Made by a program: the position numbers and the translations under genes | Shown here: in pieces, positions 5,061 to 6,005 of the stretch | Position numbering within the stretch: position 1 is the stretch's first letter | How the letters are laid out: each line of letters starts with the position of its first letter | Source of the DNA: Acidobacteriaceae bacterium | Lineage (GTDB): Bacteria; Acidobacteriota; Terriglobia; Terriglobales; Acidobacteriaceae | Assembly: GCA_027311125.1 (NCBI GenBank) | Contig: DAICZO010000536.1 | Coordinates: 1 to 6,005 of the forward strand | DNA length: 6,005 bases | Direction of reading: 5' to 3' | Notes under the pieces: generated by a model | The model's input: only the letters and a program-made list of their open reading frames with translations | Databases searched by the model: none | Told to the model about the DNA's origin: nothing

Positions 5061-5924
5061 ATGATTGAACGAATCACCATTATCGGGACGGGGCTGATTG
5101 GAGGATCGGTTGGCCTCGCCCTGCGAGCGTCGGGATTTGAAGGTGAGATCACGGGCATTGACTCGAACCGGCTGGAGTATCTGTCGGCGCTGCGACGGCG
5201 TGCGATCCACGAGCCGGAGAGCGGAGCGTTAAGCGAAGAACAGGCGCTGCGGAAGGCGGATGTGATTGTGCTGGCGGTTCCGGTGCTGGCGATCAAGGAC
5301 TGGATGCAGCGGCTGGCACCGATGCTGGGGCCGAAGCAGTTGGTGACGGACGTGGGCAGCACGAAGCTGGAGATACAGACACTGGCTCGGGAGTTGTTCA
5401 ACCAGCCGGGGCGGGCACGTTTTTTGCCTGGTCATCCGATGGCTGGTAAGGAGTCTGGCGGCGCGTTGCTGGCGGATGCGTTTTTGTTTGTCCGGGCGAT
5501 GTGGCTGTTTACGCCGCTGGGGAACGATACGACTCCGCTGGAGAAAGAGTGGCGGGAGTGGGTGGGGCGGTTTGGGGCGCAGACGCTGGATATGGATGCG
5601 GCACGGCATGATGAGTTGTGCGCGTGGGTGAGCCATTTGCCGCAGATGCTTTCGACGGCACTGGCGGCGTTGCTGGAAGACAAGTTTGGGGATGCTCCGG
5701 AGATTATGGCGATTGGTGGCCGGGCGCTGCGCGAGACGACGCGGTTGGGGGCGAGTCCTTACAGCATGTGGCGGGACGTTGCGTTGACGAACACGCAGCC
5801 GATTGCGGATACGTTGCTGGCGCTGGAGCAGCGGCTGGCGCATGTTCGGGAGAATCTGCGGACGCCGGAGTTGCGGGACGAGTTTGCTTTGTGCAACAAG
5901 TTTCGGGCTCGGCGCCAGGAGTAG
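5061..5924 (+). CDS. tyrA: Prephenate dehydrogenase
   Basis: Oxidatively decarboxylates prephenate to 4-hydroxyphenylpyruvate in tyrosine synthesis. An arogenate-using enzyme of the same family cannot be excluded. The product has 287 residues. The Rossmann nucleotide-binding domain opens with IIGTGLIGGSVG (7-18), and D34 at the end of strand 2 (GIDSN) suggests NAD+ rather than NADP+. TDVGSTK (96-102) and GHPMAGKE (124-131, catalytic H125) are typical. The helical dimerisation domain carries SHLPQM (191-196, H192) and SPYSMWRDVALTN (232-244) with R238 at the substrate-arginine position. It ends without an ACT or chorismate mutase domain, so no dedicated tyrosine-sensing domain is visible. The ATG follows the DAHP synthase stop by three bases and has only AGAGG directly abutting it, so translation probably depends on ribosomes arriving from the upstream gene. 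It is the last recognisable gene of the operon in this window. Confidence 0.96.
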   Translation: MIERITIIGTGLIGGSVGLALRASGFEGEITGIDSNRLEYLSALRRRAIHEPESGALSEEQALRKADVIVLAVPVLAIKDWMQRLAPMLGPKQLVTDVGSTKLEIQTLARELFNQPGRARFLPGHPMAGKESGGALLADAFLFVRAMWLFTPLGNDTTPLEKEWREWVGRFGAQTLDMDAARHDELCAWVSHLPQMLSTALAALLEDKFGDAPEIMAIGGRALRETTRLGASPYSMWRDVALTNTQPIADTLLALEQRLAHVRENLRTPELRDEFALCNKFRARRQE

Positions 5925-5938
5925 TTGTTGCGCGTGGG

Positions 5939-6004
5939 CTAGTGGCCTATGGCGTCTTCGGGGATGGGTTTGGGGGTTCGTGCGGGCAGGCGCATGAGGT
6001 AGGG
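5939..6004 (-). CDS. Possible C-terminal end of a convergent gene
   Basis: Reading the minus strand from the right edge, a frame of 21 codons ends at TAG (complement of 5939-5941). Its last residues read RTPKPIPEDAIGH. The composition is plausible for a protein C-terminus, and the C-rich codons resemble those of the two minus-strand genes at the left. It would converge on tyrA with a 14-base gap. No domain can be recognised, and 66 bases are too few to be sure. A plus-strand frame through the same bases is also open but has no start. No terminator is visible between this frame and tyrA. Confidence 0.3.
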   Translation of the reverse strand, partial: PYLMRLPARTPKPIPEDAIGH

Positions 6005-6005
6005 C

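Noticed and set aside
3990..5210. Minus-strand open frame of 406 codons opposite the DAHP synthase gene
   Set aside because: Arg/His/Gln-rich shadow of a complete, recognised enzyme with all metal ligands.
5803..5997. Plus-strand frame of 64 codons at the right end
   Set aside because: Trp/Gly/Arg-rich, overlaps the end of tyrA in another frame, and has no recognisable domain or ribosome site.

Overview
The window looks like chromosome from a member of the Acidobacteriota, probably the Acidobacteriaceae (Granulicella/Edaphobacter/Terriglobus type). This rests on the style of the proteins (a Crp/Fnr regulator with a TTRSRVSFFMNRFRKLGFIEYNG-like helix-turn-helix, and the I-beta DAHP synthase beginning MIVAMQDQ), the high G+C, and the gene order. 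It is an inference from memory, not a database result. There are no mobile elements, CRISPR arrays, tRNAs or rRNAs.

Left part (1-1210, minus strand): a Crp/Fnr-family regulator (440-1210) is followed on the same strand by a response-regulator receiver domain (384 down to 1, running off the left edge). They are 55 bases apart and probably form a small regulatory operon. The 400-base divergent intergenic region (1211-1610) holds the control elements for the rightward operon.

Right part (1611-5924, plus strand): an aromatic amino acid operon, trpB - trpA - chorismate mutase - DAHP synthase (type I-beta) - prephenate dehydrogenase. It combines the committed first step of the shikimate pathway (DAHP synthase), the branch-point enzyme (chorismate mutase), the tyrosine branch (TyrA) and the last two reactions of tryptophan synthesis (TrpAB). 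A minus-strand gene may converge on the right edge (5939-6004).

The main find is in the trpB leader. A 23-codon open frame (1430-1501) has six aromatic codons in eight (codons 8-15, FWFTFRYW) covering all three of Phe, Tyr and Trp. It is followed by a strong stem-loop with a U-rich tail (1548-1580) just before trpB. The RNA can form three mutually exclusive helices: 1:2 at 1465-1473/1479-1487, 2:3 at 1480-1488/1549-1557 and 3:4 at 1548-1558/1562-1572. This is the classical layout of ribosome-mediated transcription attenuation, here apparently sensing all three aromatic amino acids ahead of an operon that serves all three. I know of no described attenuator of this kind in Acidobacteriota, so it is a candidate new regulatory system. 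It is predicted from sequence only.

The plus strand is strongly G-rich over C in both gene sets, including where the genes lie on the minus strand. This suggests a replication-strand bias rather than a coding effect.
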